A stretch of DNA of 64,000 nucleotides from Nisaea sediminum (GCF_014904705.1 NZ_JACZCQ010000001.1:664205-728204); one strand, 5' to 3'; numbered from the stretch's first letter, positions 1-8,462 are shown. Numbers and translations: made by a program. The notes: generated by a model from the sequence alone, not told the origin.

Positions 1-330
1 TCCGCCGAGCGCCTGGAAGATCCGTCCGGCAATCAGCATGTCGATGGAGCCGGCGAAGGAACAGGCGAGACTGGAGAGCGCGAATATCGCAAGGCCGGCC
101 AGCAAAGTGGGGCGGCGTCCGATCCGGTCCGAGATCGGCCCGTAAATGAGCTGTCCGATGGCGACGCCGGCGAGATAGAGCGTCAGGGTCAGCTGGACGG
201 TCCCGTAGTCGGTCGCGAACAGATCGACGAGGCCGGGCATCGACGGGACGAAGAGATTGAGCGCCAGCGGACCGGTCGCGGTCGCGGCGATCAGCACGAG
301 GATCGGCGGCGCCTTGGGCTTGGCTGTCAC
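1..330 (-). CDS. Bcr/CflA-family MFS drug exporter (partial, C-terminus outside window)
   Basis: Only the first 110 residues are visible; the frame runs off base 1. The start is GTG at 330, because an in-frame TGA lies just upstream; an AGGTGA sits only three bases before it. The N-terminus carries the Bcr/CflA hallmark NLFVPSMPGL in TM1 and the MFS loop motif GPISDRIGRRP between TM2 and TM3. Proteins of this family are 12-helix inner-membrane proton antiporters that export drugs or sulfonamide-like compounds; the actual substrate cannot be read from sequence. It is divergent from the metalloprotease gene at 548. Confidence 0.85.
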   Translation of the reverse strand, partial: MTAKPKAPPILVLIAATATGPLALNLFVPSMPGLVDLFATDYGTVQLTLTLYLAGVAIGQLIYGPISDRIGRRPTLLAGLAIFALSSLACSFAGSIDMLIAGRIFQALGG

Positions 331-547
331 GGGTCACCTGTTTTTCTTGTTTTTCGACGCCGGGCGGGAGAGCGATGTCTGTCCAAAGGCGTTCCGAATA
401 AATAAGCTCATTTCACGAGGATGCAATTCTCGCGGCGGTTTGGCAGGCACTCGTTCGTGAACGGCACGAGATTGACCGATCGCCCCGGTTGACTTACTTT
501 CCAGTTTCCAGAACTCCGGACAGAATTTCCGGTAACTAGGGATAGAA

Positions 548-1651
548 ATGGTCTCTGGCGTCGAAACAGGTCTCATCATCCGGGTGAACAGCGCGTTCGC
601 CGGCGCGGCTTTTGGCCAGCGCGGGAGCGACGGGACTCCGTTCAATGCCATCACCGACCCTACGGCCGAAAACACATCCGTAACAGGAGTGGGTGGTGCT
701 GCGGAATCTTCCGTCATCCGGCCTTTCGGCAATGGTGAGCCGAAGGAGGGCGACGACGAAGGACCGTTCTTTTCGCGGGGGCTCAACGGGCTCCTCGCGC
801 CTCCGAGCATCGCCGCCATTCAGGAAGAACGCGATCCGGCCGGTGATAACGGCAGCGGCGACGTTTCCGGTTCCGAGAACGGAATTGCGCAGCCCTCGGC
901 GCCGGCGGACGGCGCCGGACCGGATGCCGCATCTGCGGACGGAGAGGAAGAGACTGGGCCTGGAGAGCTGACAGAGGAAGAGGAAGAGCTGGTTCAGGAT
1001 CTGAAGCAGCGCGATGCCGAAGTGCGCCGCCATGAGCAGGCCCACAAGGCGGTCGGCGGTCAGTATGCGGGTTCGATCTCCTATACCTATCAGGCGGGCC
1101 CGGACGGACGGCGTTACGCTGTCGGCGGCGAGGTGCCGATCGATGCGAGCCCGATACCGGGGGACCCGGAAGCGACGATCCGTAAGCTGGAACAGGTACG
1201 CAGCGCTGCCCTGGCGCCTGCGGAGCCGTCCGGCGCCGACCGCGCCGTGGCCTCGCAGGCCACGCAGGGCATCCAGCAGGCGCGCGCCGAACAGGCCCAG
1301 CAGAGTGCCGAAGAACTCAGGGACCTGACCGAGGGCGACGACGGGGCGGAGACCTCCTCCGAGACCGCAAGCGCGCCTGCGGCGCCGGAACCCGGTGCGG
1401 ACGCGCCGCCGTCGGCAGGGATTGATGGGGGCAGCCCGTTTGTATCGGAGGGCGGTACGTCAGAGGGAACGAACGGCTCGCCGTTCTCGGTCGTGGCGAA
1501 CCTGGGTGGGCAATCCTCGGAAGGGCCCTTCGGGATCGAGCGGTCCGGTCAGAGCGGATCCGGTAGCGCGGCCGACATCGAAGAAGCCGGGAATTCGCCG
1601 TTCAGCTTCACGCCATCCGTCGGTCGTGCAACGCTTGATGTATCAGTATAA
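548..1651 (+). CDS. putative metalloprotease, CJM1_0395 / SprA-related family
   Basis: A 367-residue protein with one recognisable core: an acidic coiled stretch followed by RRHEQAHKAVGG (HEQAH at residues 162-166, a zincin-type HExxH) and then the family signature with GGEVPIDASPIPGDPEAT. This matches the SprA-related family, often named putative metalloprotease CJM1_0395. Family function is unknown. Residues 1-130 and about 260-367 are low-complexity Gly/Ser/Glu/Ala-rich and contain several short SPF or GPF motifs, so only the centre is likely folded. No clear signal peptide is seen. The third zinc ligand cannot be assigned. The gene is monocistronic and converges on an unknown secreted-protein gene. 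Confidence 0.75.
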   Translation: MVSGVETGLIIRVNSAFAGAAFGQRGSDGTPFNAITDPTAENTSVTGVGGAAESSVIRPFGNGEPKEGDDEGPFFSRGLNGLLAPPSIAAIQEERDPAGDNGSGDVSGSENGIAQPSAPADGAGPDAASADGEEETGPGELTEEEEELVQDLKQRDAEVRRHEQAHKAVGGQYAGSISYTYQAGPDGRRYAVGGEVPIDASPIPGDPEATIRKLEQVRSAALAPAEPSGADRAVASQATQGIQQARAEQAQQSAEELRDLTEGDDGAETSSETASAPAAPEPGADAPPSAGIDGGSPFVSEGGTSEGTNGSPFSVVANLGGQSSEGPFGIERSGQSGSGSAADIEEAGNSPFSFTPSVGRATLDVSV

Positions 1652-1659
1652 TCAAATAA

Positions 1660-2463
1660 TTATTCGCTTTTATTCAAGCACTCTCTAAAGCTCTCCTCGG
1701 ACTGATCCGGTGCTTCGCTGCAGGTGACGAACCTGTCCCGGCAGACATCGAAATCCTTGTCGCTGCCGACAAATCTCAGTTCATCGCAAAAATCGAGATA
1801 ATGCCGGGCCACGGTTTCGAAGGTCTCGCTGCGGCGCTGCTCCGCGACTTCCGGTGCGCGGTTCAGCGGCGTGACATTCAGCATCTGCGCGATCGCCTCG
1901 TTGGCGCGCTTCAGCGGGATATCCGCCTGTTCCATCTCGCCGGTTTCGGTCCAGTAGCGGACGTGGAGTGTGTCGCCGAGCATGAAATCGCGCAGTGGCG
2001 GCGGGACGATACCTCTCTTGAGTGCACCCCAGATGATGAAATGGACACCCTTTTCGGTGATATCGTAGAGCGTCGGCTTGAAGCCAACCTCAAGTTCCTT
2101 CAGCGATTCCAGGTTGACCGGATCGCGGCCGTCTATCCAGTAGGTCGGGAGCCGCTTGCGGCTGATGTTCTTCTCGATGTGGCGCGGCATCCGGAACTCC
2201 GCCCAGAGCGAATTGTCGTCGCGCTTCTGGAAATGGAAGCGGTAGCCCTTGCGCGTCAGGATGCGGGCTTCGAGGACCGGTGCCTTGGTGATCGGGTCGG
2301 TCAGGACCTCGACATACCACTGGATTGTCTGAGCTTGTACGCGGGGCGCAAGGCTTGCCAGAAGAAACGCCGCAAACAACAGGATCGCCGCGGACCGAGG
2401 GCGGCTGAGAATGCCGCGTGGGCGAGAGGGCGATCGATCCATCGGCGGGCGCGATCCATTCAT
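1660..2463 (-). CDS. uncharacterised secreted protein with Cys-containing C-terminus
   Basis: I do not recognise the family. The protein has an Arg-rich n-region, a hydrophobic stretch (AAILLFAAFLLASLAP) and a probable signal-peptidase site after VQA, so export to the periplasm is likely. The mature part is about 220 residues of mixed alpha/beta character, with an IQWYVEVLTDP start and four Cys in the last 50 residues that could form disulfides. The start is uncertain: ATG at 2463 or 2442, or GTG at 2514, all lack a strong ribosome site; the signal peptide is intact in every case. It is divergent from the FlgC-like gene at 2595. Confidence 0.6.
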   Translation of the reverse strand: MNGSRPPMDRSPSRPRGILSRPRSAAILLFAAFLLASLAPRVQAQTIQWYVEVLTDPITKAPVLEARILTRKGYRFHFQKRDDNSLWAEFRMPRHIEKNISRKRLPTYWIDGRDPVNLESLKELEVGFKPTLYDITEKGVHFIIWGALKRGIVPPPLRDFMLGDTLHVRYWTETGEMEQADIPLKRANEAIAQMLNVTPLNRAPEVAEQRRSETFETVARHYLDFCDELRFVGSDKDFDVCRDRFVTCSEAPDQSEESFRECLNKSE

Positions 2464-2594
2464 CGGGTTCAAACTGAGTTTTCTCACATACCATGCATTG
2501 ACGGCAGCCGTCACGCGGCCGGCGGGTGCCGTGCGGCTTGCAAATTGGCGGTTCGGAAACTATTTTTTAAGATAATTGGTGCTAGGGAACAGGC

Positions 2595-3032
2595 ATGAGC
2601 ATTTCAGGCGCACTCAATATCGCGGTTTCGGGCATTGTGTCGGCGGGCAACCGTACCGGCAATGCCGCGAACAATCTCGCGAACCTCCGGAGCGTCGCGG
2701 CGCCGGCGGATGAAGTGCTGCGCCCCGGCCAGCCGATCCCCGAAACGAACGCCAATGGCGAGCGGATCTTCCGTCCGACCGAGGTCCAGTCGACCACCGC
2801 CGGTCCCGCGGGCGTGCGCAATCAGACCACGCTGGTCGATCCGGCCTCTTTCCCGATCTACGATCCGAGCGCGGCGGACGCGAATGCGGACGGCATTTCG
2901 TCGATCCCGAACGTGTCTATCGAGAACGAGACCGTGAACCTGATCGGGGCCCAGCGCCAGCTGGAAGCCAATGCGGCGGTGATCCGCACCGGTGACGATC
3001 TGCTCGAGGAAGCGATCGACATCCTCGCCTGA
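2595..3032 (+). CDS. orphan FlgC-like flagellar rod/hook-family protein
   Basis: A 145-residue protein with FlgC architecture. The N-terminal helix carries the rod signature around ANNLAN (residues 25-30), a short variable middle includes YDPSAADANADG, and the C-terminal helix reads PNVSIENETVNLIGAQRQLEAN, like the FlgC end. Rod proteins are exported by the flagellar type III system without a cleaved signal. No other flagellar gene is nearby, and the middle is more divergent than in canonical FlgC, so this is probably an orphan paralogue rather than the main rod gene. AGGGAACAGGC precedes the ATG. Confidence 0.65.
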   Translation: MSISGALNIAVSGIVSAGNRTGNAANNLANLRSVAAPADEVLRPGQPIPETNANGERIFRPTEVQSTTAGPAGVRNQTTLVDPASFPIYDPSAADANADGISSIPNVSIENETVNLIGAQRQLEANAAVIRTGDDLLEEAIDILA

Positions 3033-3040
3033 GACCAAGT

Positions 3041-3475
3041 TTAATCCGATATTTCGGCTTTCGCGTCTTTCAGCGCTTTCAGCACCGCGTCGAACGGCAG
3101 GCGCACGCAGTCGTGCCGCGTCTTGAAATCGCGCACCGGCGCGAAGCTCTCCAGTCCCTTCCAATCCAGCTTCACGCTGTCGCTACCCTCGAGATAGGCA
3201 AGTAGATGACGGCGCACCGCTTCCAGATCGTCCAGCCCGGCGCCCGGCGCGTTCTCGCGGATCAGCGCGGCCGAGGCTTCGCAAAGTGCGCAACCTTGAA
3301 CGCGGTGTCCGACCGCGGCGATCTTGCCGCCTTTCAGCTTCAGGTCGATCGTGACCCGGTCGCCGCAGAGCGGATTGTCCACGCGGGCGCTGGCATCCGG
3401 CGCGTCGAGGCGCTGGTTGCCGCGGCCTTCCTTCGCCAACCTGAGGATTTCCGCCTGGTAGAGCGCGTCGCTCAT
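3041..3475 (-). CDS. iron-sulfur cluster assembly scaffold protein, SufU/NifU-like
   Basis: A 144-residue IscU/SufU-fold protein. The three ligand regions are visible: NPLCGD near residue 37, GCALCEAS near 62, and RHDCVRLPF near 123; the Asp after the first Cys is present. The RxxC-type third site resembles SufU rather than IscU. It is the last gene of the CoxD-CoxE-XdhC-MocA operon: its ATG lies next to the stop of the MoeA/MocA fusion. The position suggests that it serves [2Fe-2S] assembly or sulfur delivery for a molybdenum hydroxylase, rather than general cluster assembly; that role is inference. Confidence 0.8.
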   Translation of the reverse strand: MSDALYQAEILRLAKEGRGNQRLDAPDASARVDNPLCGDRVTIDLKLKGGKIAAVGHRVQGCALCEASAALIRENAPGAGLDDLEAVRRHLLAYLEGSDSVKLDWKGLESFAPVRDFKTRHDCVRLPFDAVLKALKDAKAEISD

Positions 3476-3476
3476 C

Positions 3477-5123
3477 TCACTTCACCTCTTCGAGCGTTCC
3501 GCCCGCTTCTTTGAGCATTTCCGGCGTGTCGATATCGAGATGCACGCCGGCCTCGGAGATCTCGACCTCGCAGACCAGATCGGCGAATTCGTCCAGCAGC
3601 ATGCGCGCGCCGCGATCGCCTTCGAGCTCCTGCATCTCGCCGAAAAACCGGCTGTCCCAGAGAACCGGGTTGCCGCGCCGGCCGTCATGTATGGGAACGA
3701 CGATGGCGCGGCCTTCCACAGGATCGTAGGCGGCGATCATCCGGTTCAGAACCTCCGTACTGACCTGCGGCATGTCGCCGAGGCAGACGAGCGCGGCCTC
3801 TATGCCTTCCGGCAGGGCAGATATACCTGTCCGGACGCTGGTGCTGATGCCTCCGGCGAAATTCGGATTGTGCACATAGGTGACGTCGAGACCGGCAAGC
3901 GCCGCCCGGATCCGGTCAGGCTCGTGCCCGGTGACGACAAGAACGCGGCCCGCCGTGGAAGCAAGCGCGGTTTCGACGACCCGGCACACCATCGTCTTGC
4001 CGTCCAGTATACTTAGTAGTTTGTTCGCGGCGCCCATGCGGGACGATTGCCCGGCCGCCAGAACGATGGCGGTAATGCCGGGGCGGCTTGTCTCCTTGCC
4101 CGGCTTCTCGATCTTCTTCGCGCTGGCGCGGGGCAGGGGACGGTGCGCGACGTCCTTCAGCAGCCCGCCGGCCCCCATGCGCATGACATCCTCGGGACGG
4201 ATCTCCAGACCGGCGCAGATCCGCTGCAAAGCCCAGTCGAAGCCGTTGAGCTTCGGCGAGCGGGCGCAGCCGGGCATGCCGATGACGGGAATGGAGCCGA
4301 TGCGGCCGATCAGCATCAGGTTGCCGGGATCGACCGGCATGCCGAAATGAAGGATCTCGCCGCCGACCTGCTCGATCGCGGCCGGGATCACGTCGCGGCG
4401 GTCGACGACCGCCGAGGCGCCCGAGATCAGGATCAGACCCGGTTTGGCCGCGACGGCGCGGCGGATCGCATCCGCGAGCGCGTTCTGCCCGTGCTCGCAG
4501 CGTGCTTCGGTGATCAGCCTGGAGCCGAGCGCCTCCAGCCGTTCCGAGGTCACGCGCAGTGTGCTGTCGAGCACGCTTTCCTTGGTGCCCGGGAGTTTCG
4601 ACTGGATGAGGATCGTGTCGAGCGGCGCGTAGGGTTTGACCCGGAGCAGCGGTTCGCCCTGACTTGCCAGCGCCTCGGCGACCCTGACGAGGCCGTCGGG
4701 CACCGCGAAGGGGATGATCTTCAGCGTTCCGATCATCTGGCCGGCCGAAACCGCCTGGAAGGGCGGAACCAGTCCGAGGGTGATGGATTCATCGACCAGA
4801 TTGAGCCCGTCGAGCCGGGCCGGGTCGTACAGCACCACTCCGTCGCGTTCGGCGAAAAGGTTCGAGCGGCCGGTGAAGGCCGCGCCGGCGCGCACGTCGG
4901 CGCCGCGGCAGGTCTCGGCCAGTCGGTCCGCCGCACGGTCTTCGGGGATGTCGCCGTCATCGAGGCGGGCGCAGACGATACGATCGATCCCGGCGGCCTT
5001 GAGAGCCTCCAGGTCGTCGTGATCGAGCACCCGACCCTTTTTCAGGCTGCGTCCGTCGAGCCGGCGGCTATGGGCGAGGATCGCGCCTTCCGCCTTTGCC
5101 ACCGGCAGTTCGCCGAAATACAT
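3477..5123 (-). CDS. MoeA-like molybdopterin-binding domain fused to MocA-like NTP-transferase
   Basis: A 548-residue two-domain protein. Residues 1 to about 340 resemble a molybdopterin-binding (MoeA/MogA-like) domain, including a GLILISGASAVVDRRD segment. From about residue 350 there is a MobA/MocA nucleotidyltransferase with the NTP loop LAAGQSSRMG and the LGDMPQV metal site. MocA makes molybdopterin cytosine dinucleotide from Mo-molybdopterin and CTP, the cofactor form used by xanthine-dehydrogenase-family and CO-dehydrogenase enzymes. The fusion suggests that cofactor handling and cytidylylation occur in one polypeptide. It is preceded by an XdhC gene with a 9-nt gap. CTP versus GTP specificity is inferred from context. 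Confidence 0.85.
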   Translation of the reverse strand: MYFGELPVAKAEGAILAHSRRLDGRSLKKGRVLDHDDLEALKAAGIDRIVCARLDDGDIPEDRAADRLAETCRGADVRAGAAFTGRSNLFAERDGVVLYDPARLDGLNLVDESITLGLVPPFQAVSAGQMIGTLKIIPFAVPDGLVRVAEALASQGEPLLRVKPYAPLDTILIQSKLPGTKESVLDSTLRVTSERLEALGSRLITEARCEHGQNALADAIRRAVAAKPGLILISGASAVVDRRDVIPAAIEQVGGEILHFGMPVDPGNLMLIGRIGSIPVIGMPGCARSPKLNGFDWALQRICAGLEIRPEDVMRMGAGGLLKDVAHRPLPRASAKKIEKPGKETSRPGITAIVLAAGQSSRMGAANKLLSILDGKTMVCRVVETALASTAGRVLVVTGHEPDRIRAALAGLDVTYVHNPNFAGGISTSVRTGISALPEGIEAALVCLGDMPQVSTEVLNRMIAAYDPVEGRAIVVPIHDGRRGNPVLWDSRFFGEMQELEGDRGARMLLDEFADLVCEVEISEAGVHLDIDTPEMLKEAGGTLEEVK

Positions 5124-5132
5124 GGGAGGACC

Positions 5133-5840
5133 TCAGGCCGCGGCCTTGAGCGGCTCTGCCCCGTGCTTGACCGCGGTCATTTCAGCCAGCACGGAGATGG
5201 CGATCTCCGCGGGCGAGACCGCGCCGATATCGAGCCCGGCAGGTCCGTGCAAGCGGGCGAAATCCTTGTCGTTGAAACCTTCCTCGCGCAGCCGGTCCAG
5301 ACGCCGGGCATGGGTGCGCTTGCTACCGAGACAGGCGATGTAGAAGGCCTCGCTGCGGAGCGCGACCTGCAGCGCCGGATCGTCCAGCTTCGGATCGTGG
5401 GTCAGGGTGACGATCGCCGTGCGGCTGTCGGGCTGTAGCGCTTCCAATGCCTCGTCCGGCCAGTCGTCACTGAGCTCGACGCCCGGGAAACGTTCTTCCG
5501 TCGCGAAGGAGGCGCGCGGATCGACGATAGTCACGGCATATCCGGCAAGTGCGGCCATCGGTGCCAGCAGCTGGCTGATATGAACCGCACCGACAATGAT
5601 CATGCGCAGAGACGGGTTGTGCACATGGATGAAGTGGGTGCCGTCCGCATTGATCCCGCTGCGGTCGTCCCGCATCCGCGTCCGCGCCTCGGAAACCAGC
5701 GCGTCCGAAAGGCCAAGCGGGCCCTCGGCGCCGTCCTTGGTCACCAGAGCCTGTTCTCCGCCCTCCAGGCGCGTGACCATGGCCACGGGAGTCTTCGCCT
5801 CCCGGTAGGCCATCAGGGCATCGAACAGTTCGGCTTTCAT
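5133..5840 (-). CDS. XdhC family protein, Rossmann (C-terminal) domain type
   Basis: A 235-residue protein with an XdhC C-terminal Rossmann domain: MIIVGAVHISQLLAPMAAL near residue 79 is the nucleotide-binding turn, followed by TIVDPR and, near residue 170, the family motif YIACLGSKRTHARR. XdhC proteins bind and sulfurate molybdenum cofactor and insert it into xanthine-dehydrogenase-type enzymes. The first 75 residues are only weakly like other XdhC N-termini. The adjacent gene encodes a separate XdhC N-terminal domain, so the two may work as one split maturation factor, as with the CoxI/CoxF-like pairs of cox clusters. Confidence 0.85.
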   Translation of the reverse strand: MKAELFDALMAYREAKTPVAMVTRLEGGEQALVTKDGAEGPLGLSDALVSEARTRMRDDRSGINADGTHFIHVHNPSLRMIIVGAVHISQLLAPMAALAGYAVTIVDPRASFATEERFPGVELSDDWPDEALEALQPDSRTAIVTLTHDPKLDDPALQVALRSEAFYIACLGSKRTHARRLDRLREEGFNDKDFARLHGPAGLDIGAVSPAEIAISVLAEMTAVKHGAEPLKAAA

Positions 5841-5841
5841 C

Positions 5842-6183
5842 TTATTGTCCTTCGATCCGTTCCACGTAGACCTTCACTTCGCCGCCGCAGGCGAGCCCGA
5901 CTTCCCAGGCCTGCTCGTCGCTGACGCCGAAATCGAGCATGCGCGGCTGGCCATCCTGGATAGACTGCATCGCCTCGCGTACCACGGCGCCCTCGATGCA
6001 TCCACCGGAGACGGAGCCGATCATTGCACCGCTGTCGTCGATCGCGAGCTGGCTGCCCACGGGTCGGGGCGAGCTGCCCCATGTCTTGATAACCGTTGCC
6101 ACCGCGATGCGGCGGCCGTCGCGGCGCCATTCGGCGATCCGTCCGAGAATGTCGTCCTGCTGCCTGGGATCGTACTTGTTCAT
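5842..6183 (-). CDS. XdhC/CoxI family protein, N-terminal domain
   Basis: A 113-residue protein made only of the XdhC_CoxI N-terminal domain: ATVIKTWGSSPRPVG, then GSVSGGCIEGAVV, then GLACGGEVKVYVE. The GGC and CGG motifs are the family's conserved cysteine sites implicated in molybdenum cofactor binding. I chose ATG at 6183 because AGGGAG lies nine bases upstream; an ATG at 6204 is possible. Its stop is one base from the next gene's start, so the two XdhC parts are probably translationally coupled. Confidence 0.85.
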   Translation of the reverse strand: MNKYDPRQQDDILGRIAEWRRDGRRIAVATVIKTWGSSPRPVGSQLAIDDSGAMIGSVSGGCIEGAVVREAMQSIQDGQPRMLDFGVSDEQAWEVGLACGGEVKVYVERIEGQ

Positions 6184-6219
6184 ACTGCCGGTCTCCCTTC
6201 CCATCCGCGGGGGAGCGCC

Positions 6220-7539
6220 TCAGGCTGTCTCCGCCGCTTCGATCTCGGCCAGTTTGCCGAGCCAGTCCCCCATGCCCCTGCGGCGTATTCCGGCCGGCTC
6301 TCCCAACAATTTCGCCAAATCATCCAGGCTGTCGAGAGAATGCACCGGACGGAACTCGTCCACATGCGGCAACAAGGCCCGCACCCCCAAGGATTTGGGG
6401 GCGAAGCCGTCGTAGCGCAACAGCGGGTTGAGCCAGATCAGCCTGCGGCACGACTTATGCAGTCGTTCCATTTCGGCACCGAGCCCTTTGCCGGCTTCCC
6501 GGTCGAGACCGTCCGTGATCAGCAGGACGACCGCTCCCTGGGTGAGCACCCGGCGGGACCAGTGACGGTTGAAATCGTGCAGACAATGGCCGATTCGCGT
6601 TCCGCCGGACCAATCCTCCACGGAGGCGCTGATCTTGTCCAGCGCTTCGTCCACGTCCTTGTGGCGCAGATAGCGCGTCACGTTGGTGAGGCGCGTGCCG
6701 AACAGGAAGGTATGGACCCGGTCCCGGTCGTTGGTCAGCGTGTGCATGAAATGCAGCAGCATGCGCGAATAGCGGGTCATCGAGCCTGAGATATCGCAGA
6801 GCGCGACCAGAGGCGGCGGACGCATCCGGCGCTTCTTCAGCTGCAGCGGAATGATGTCGCCGCCGGAGCGGAGCGCCTGGCGCAGCGTGTTGCGCAGATC
6901 GACCCTGCGGCCGTAGGGGCTGGGCGAGAAACGGCGGGTCGGGATGTCCGCGAGCGGCAGATGCATCTTATCGATCGCCCTGCGGGCGGCGCGGATTTCC
7001 TCCGCGCTCATCTTCTCGAAATCCATCCCCTGCAGCAGTTCCTCGTCGGAATAGGTCATCACCGCGTCGAGCTGGATCTCCTGTTCCTGCTCGCGGTCGG
7101 GCGCGTTTGCGTCCTGGCCCGGTTCCTGCTGCTGCGTCAGCGCCTCGGAGACCCGGCGATTGATCTTCTCGGCGTCCTCCTCGTCCGCGTCTCCGGCGAG
7201 CTTCATCTCCGGCAGCACCATCTGCATCATCTTTTCGAGGATGCGGGGATTGCGCCAGAAGATGTGGAATGCCTGGTCGAAGATCTCGCGCTGGTCGCGC
7301 CGGTTCACGAAGACGGCGTGCAGCGTCCAGTAGAAGACCTCCCGGTCGGTGATCCCGACGGTCCTGACCGCCTCGATGGCGTCCATGACCTTGCCGGGAC
7401 CGACAGGCAGGCCGGCGGCCCGGAGGACGCGGGCAAAATGCAGGATGTTCTCGACCAGACGTCCGCCACCGCCCTCCGGCGTGGCCGGGAGCTCCGGCTT
7501 TTCGCCCGGGGGCGGGGTGCGGTCGTCGAGCGGGGTCAT
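6220..7539 (-). CDS. VWA domain-containing CoxE-like protein
   Basis: A 439-residue protein of the CoxE family. The N-terminal half has the family segment YWTLHAVFVNRRDQREIFDQAFHI (quoted in part), a central acidic linker, and a C-terminal von Willebrand factor A domain whose MIDAS motif DISGSMTRYS starts near residue 252. With a MoxR AAA ATPase partner (gene at 7545, five bases upstream) it forms a MoxR-VWA chaperone pair. In carboxydotrophs CoxD and CoxE build the Cu-S-Mo site of CO dehydrogenase; the client here is unknown because no structural gene is in the window. Confidence 0.85.
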   Translation of the reverse strand: MTPLDDRTPPPGEKPELPATPEGGGGRLVENILHFARVLRAAGLPVGPGKVMDAIEAVRTVGITDREVFYWTLHAVFVNRRDQREIFDQAFHIFWRNPRILEKMMQMVLPEMKLAGDADEEDAEKINRRVSEALTQQQEPGQDANAPDREQEQEIQLDAVMTYSDEELLQGMDFEKMSAEEIRAARRAIDKMHLPLADIPTRRFSPSPYGRRVDLRNTLRQALRSGGDIIPLQLKKRRMRPPPLVALCDISGSMTRYSRMLLHFMHTLTNDRDRVHTFLFGTRLTNVTRYLRHKDVDEALDKISASVEDWSGGTRIGHCLHDFNRHWSRRVLTQGAVVLLITDGLDREAGKGLGAEMERLHKSCRRLIWLNPLLRYDGFAPKSLGVRALLPHVDEFRPVHSLDSLDDLAKLLGEPAGIRRRGMGDWLGKLAEIEAAETA

Positions 7540-7544
7540 GATGC

Positions 7545-8462
7545 TCAGCCGGCCATCGCCAGTTCGCTGCGGACCTGGGTCAGAATGCGGTTGGCCTCGC
7601 TGCCCTGGATCTTCTGGATGTCGTCCTGGTACTTCAGCAGTACGCCGAGCGTGTTGTCGACGGCGCGCGGATCGAGCGCGAGATAGTCGAGCTGCACCAG
7701 CGCGTGGGTCCAGTCGATGGTCTCGGCGACACCCGGCTGCTTGAAGAGGTCCATCTTGCGGAGCTGGTGCACGAAGGCGACGACCTGCCGGCTGAGATCT
7801 TCCGGCGCCGTCGGTGCCTTTTTACGGAGGATCTCGAGCTCGCGCTCGGCGCTCGGGTAATCGACCCAGTAGTAGAAGCAGCGCCGCTTCAGCGCGTCGT
7901 GGATCTCGCGCGTCCGGTTCGAGGTGATGATGACGATCGGCGGCTCCTCGGCCTTGAAGGGGCCGATTTCCGGAATGGTGACCTGGTAGTCGGAGAGCAC
8001 CTCAAGCAGGAAGGCCTCGAACGGCTCGTCTGTGCGGTCCAGTTCGTCGATCAGCAGCACCGGAGCGCCGCCTTCGGTCGGCTCCAGGGCCTGCAGGATC
8101 GGGCGCTTGATCAGGAACTCGTCGGAGAAGAGATCCGCCGCGAGCGCCTTGCGGTCCGCACCGCCGGCCGCCTCGGCCATCCGGATCTCCAACATCTGGC
8201 GGGAATAGTTCCATTCATAGACCGCCGAGGAAACGTCGAGCCCCTCGTAGCATTGCAGGCGGATCAGTTTGCGGCCGAGGGTTTCGGACAGGACCTTGGC
8301 GATCTCGGTCTTGCCGACGCCGGCCTCGCCTTCGAGGAACAGCGGCCGCTTGAGCTGAAGGGCAAGGTGCAGGGCGGTCGCGAGCGGCGTATCGGCGACA
8401 TACTGGCCTTTGCCGAGCAGGGCGAGCGTGTCTTCGACGGTAGCGGGAAGCGAAGTCGGCAT
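7545..8462 (-). CDS. MoxR-family AAA ATPase, CoxD-like
   Basis: A 305-residue AAA+ protein. Walker A is GEAGVGKT near residue 45, Walker B is VLLIDELDR near residue 136, and sensor 1 is VIITSNRTRE. The family is MoxR, whose members act with VWA proteins to remodel and activate metalloenzymes; a CoxE-like partner follows directly. It is the first gene of a six-gene minus-strand operon ending at 3041. The start is ATG at 8462, with the promoter presumably in the 77-nt gap before the CoA-transferase stop. Confidence 0.88.
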   Translation of the reverse strand: MPTSLPATVEDTLALLGKGQYVADTPLATALHLALQLKRPLFLEGEAGVGKTEIAKVLSETLGRKLIRLQCYEGLDVSSAVYEWNYSRQMLEIRMAEAAGGADRKALAADLFSDEFLIKRPILQALEPTEGGAPVLLIDELDRTDEPFEAFLLEVLSDYQVTIPEIGPFKAEEPPIVIITSNRTREIHDALKRRCFYYWVDYPSAERELEILRKKAPTAPEDLSRQVVAFVHQLRKMDLFKQPGVAETIDWTHALVQLDYLALDPRAVDNTLGVLLKYQDDIQKIQGSEANRILTQVRSELAMAG

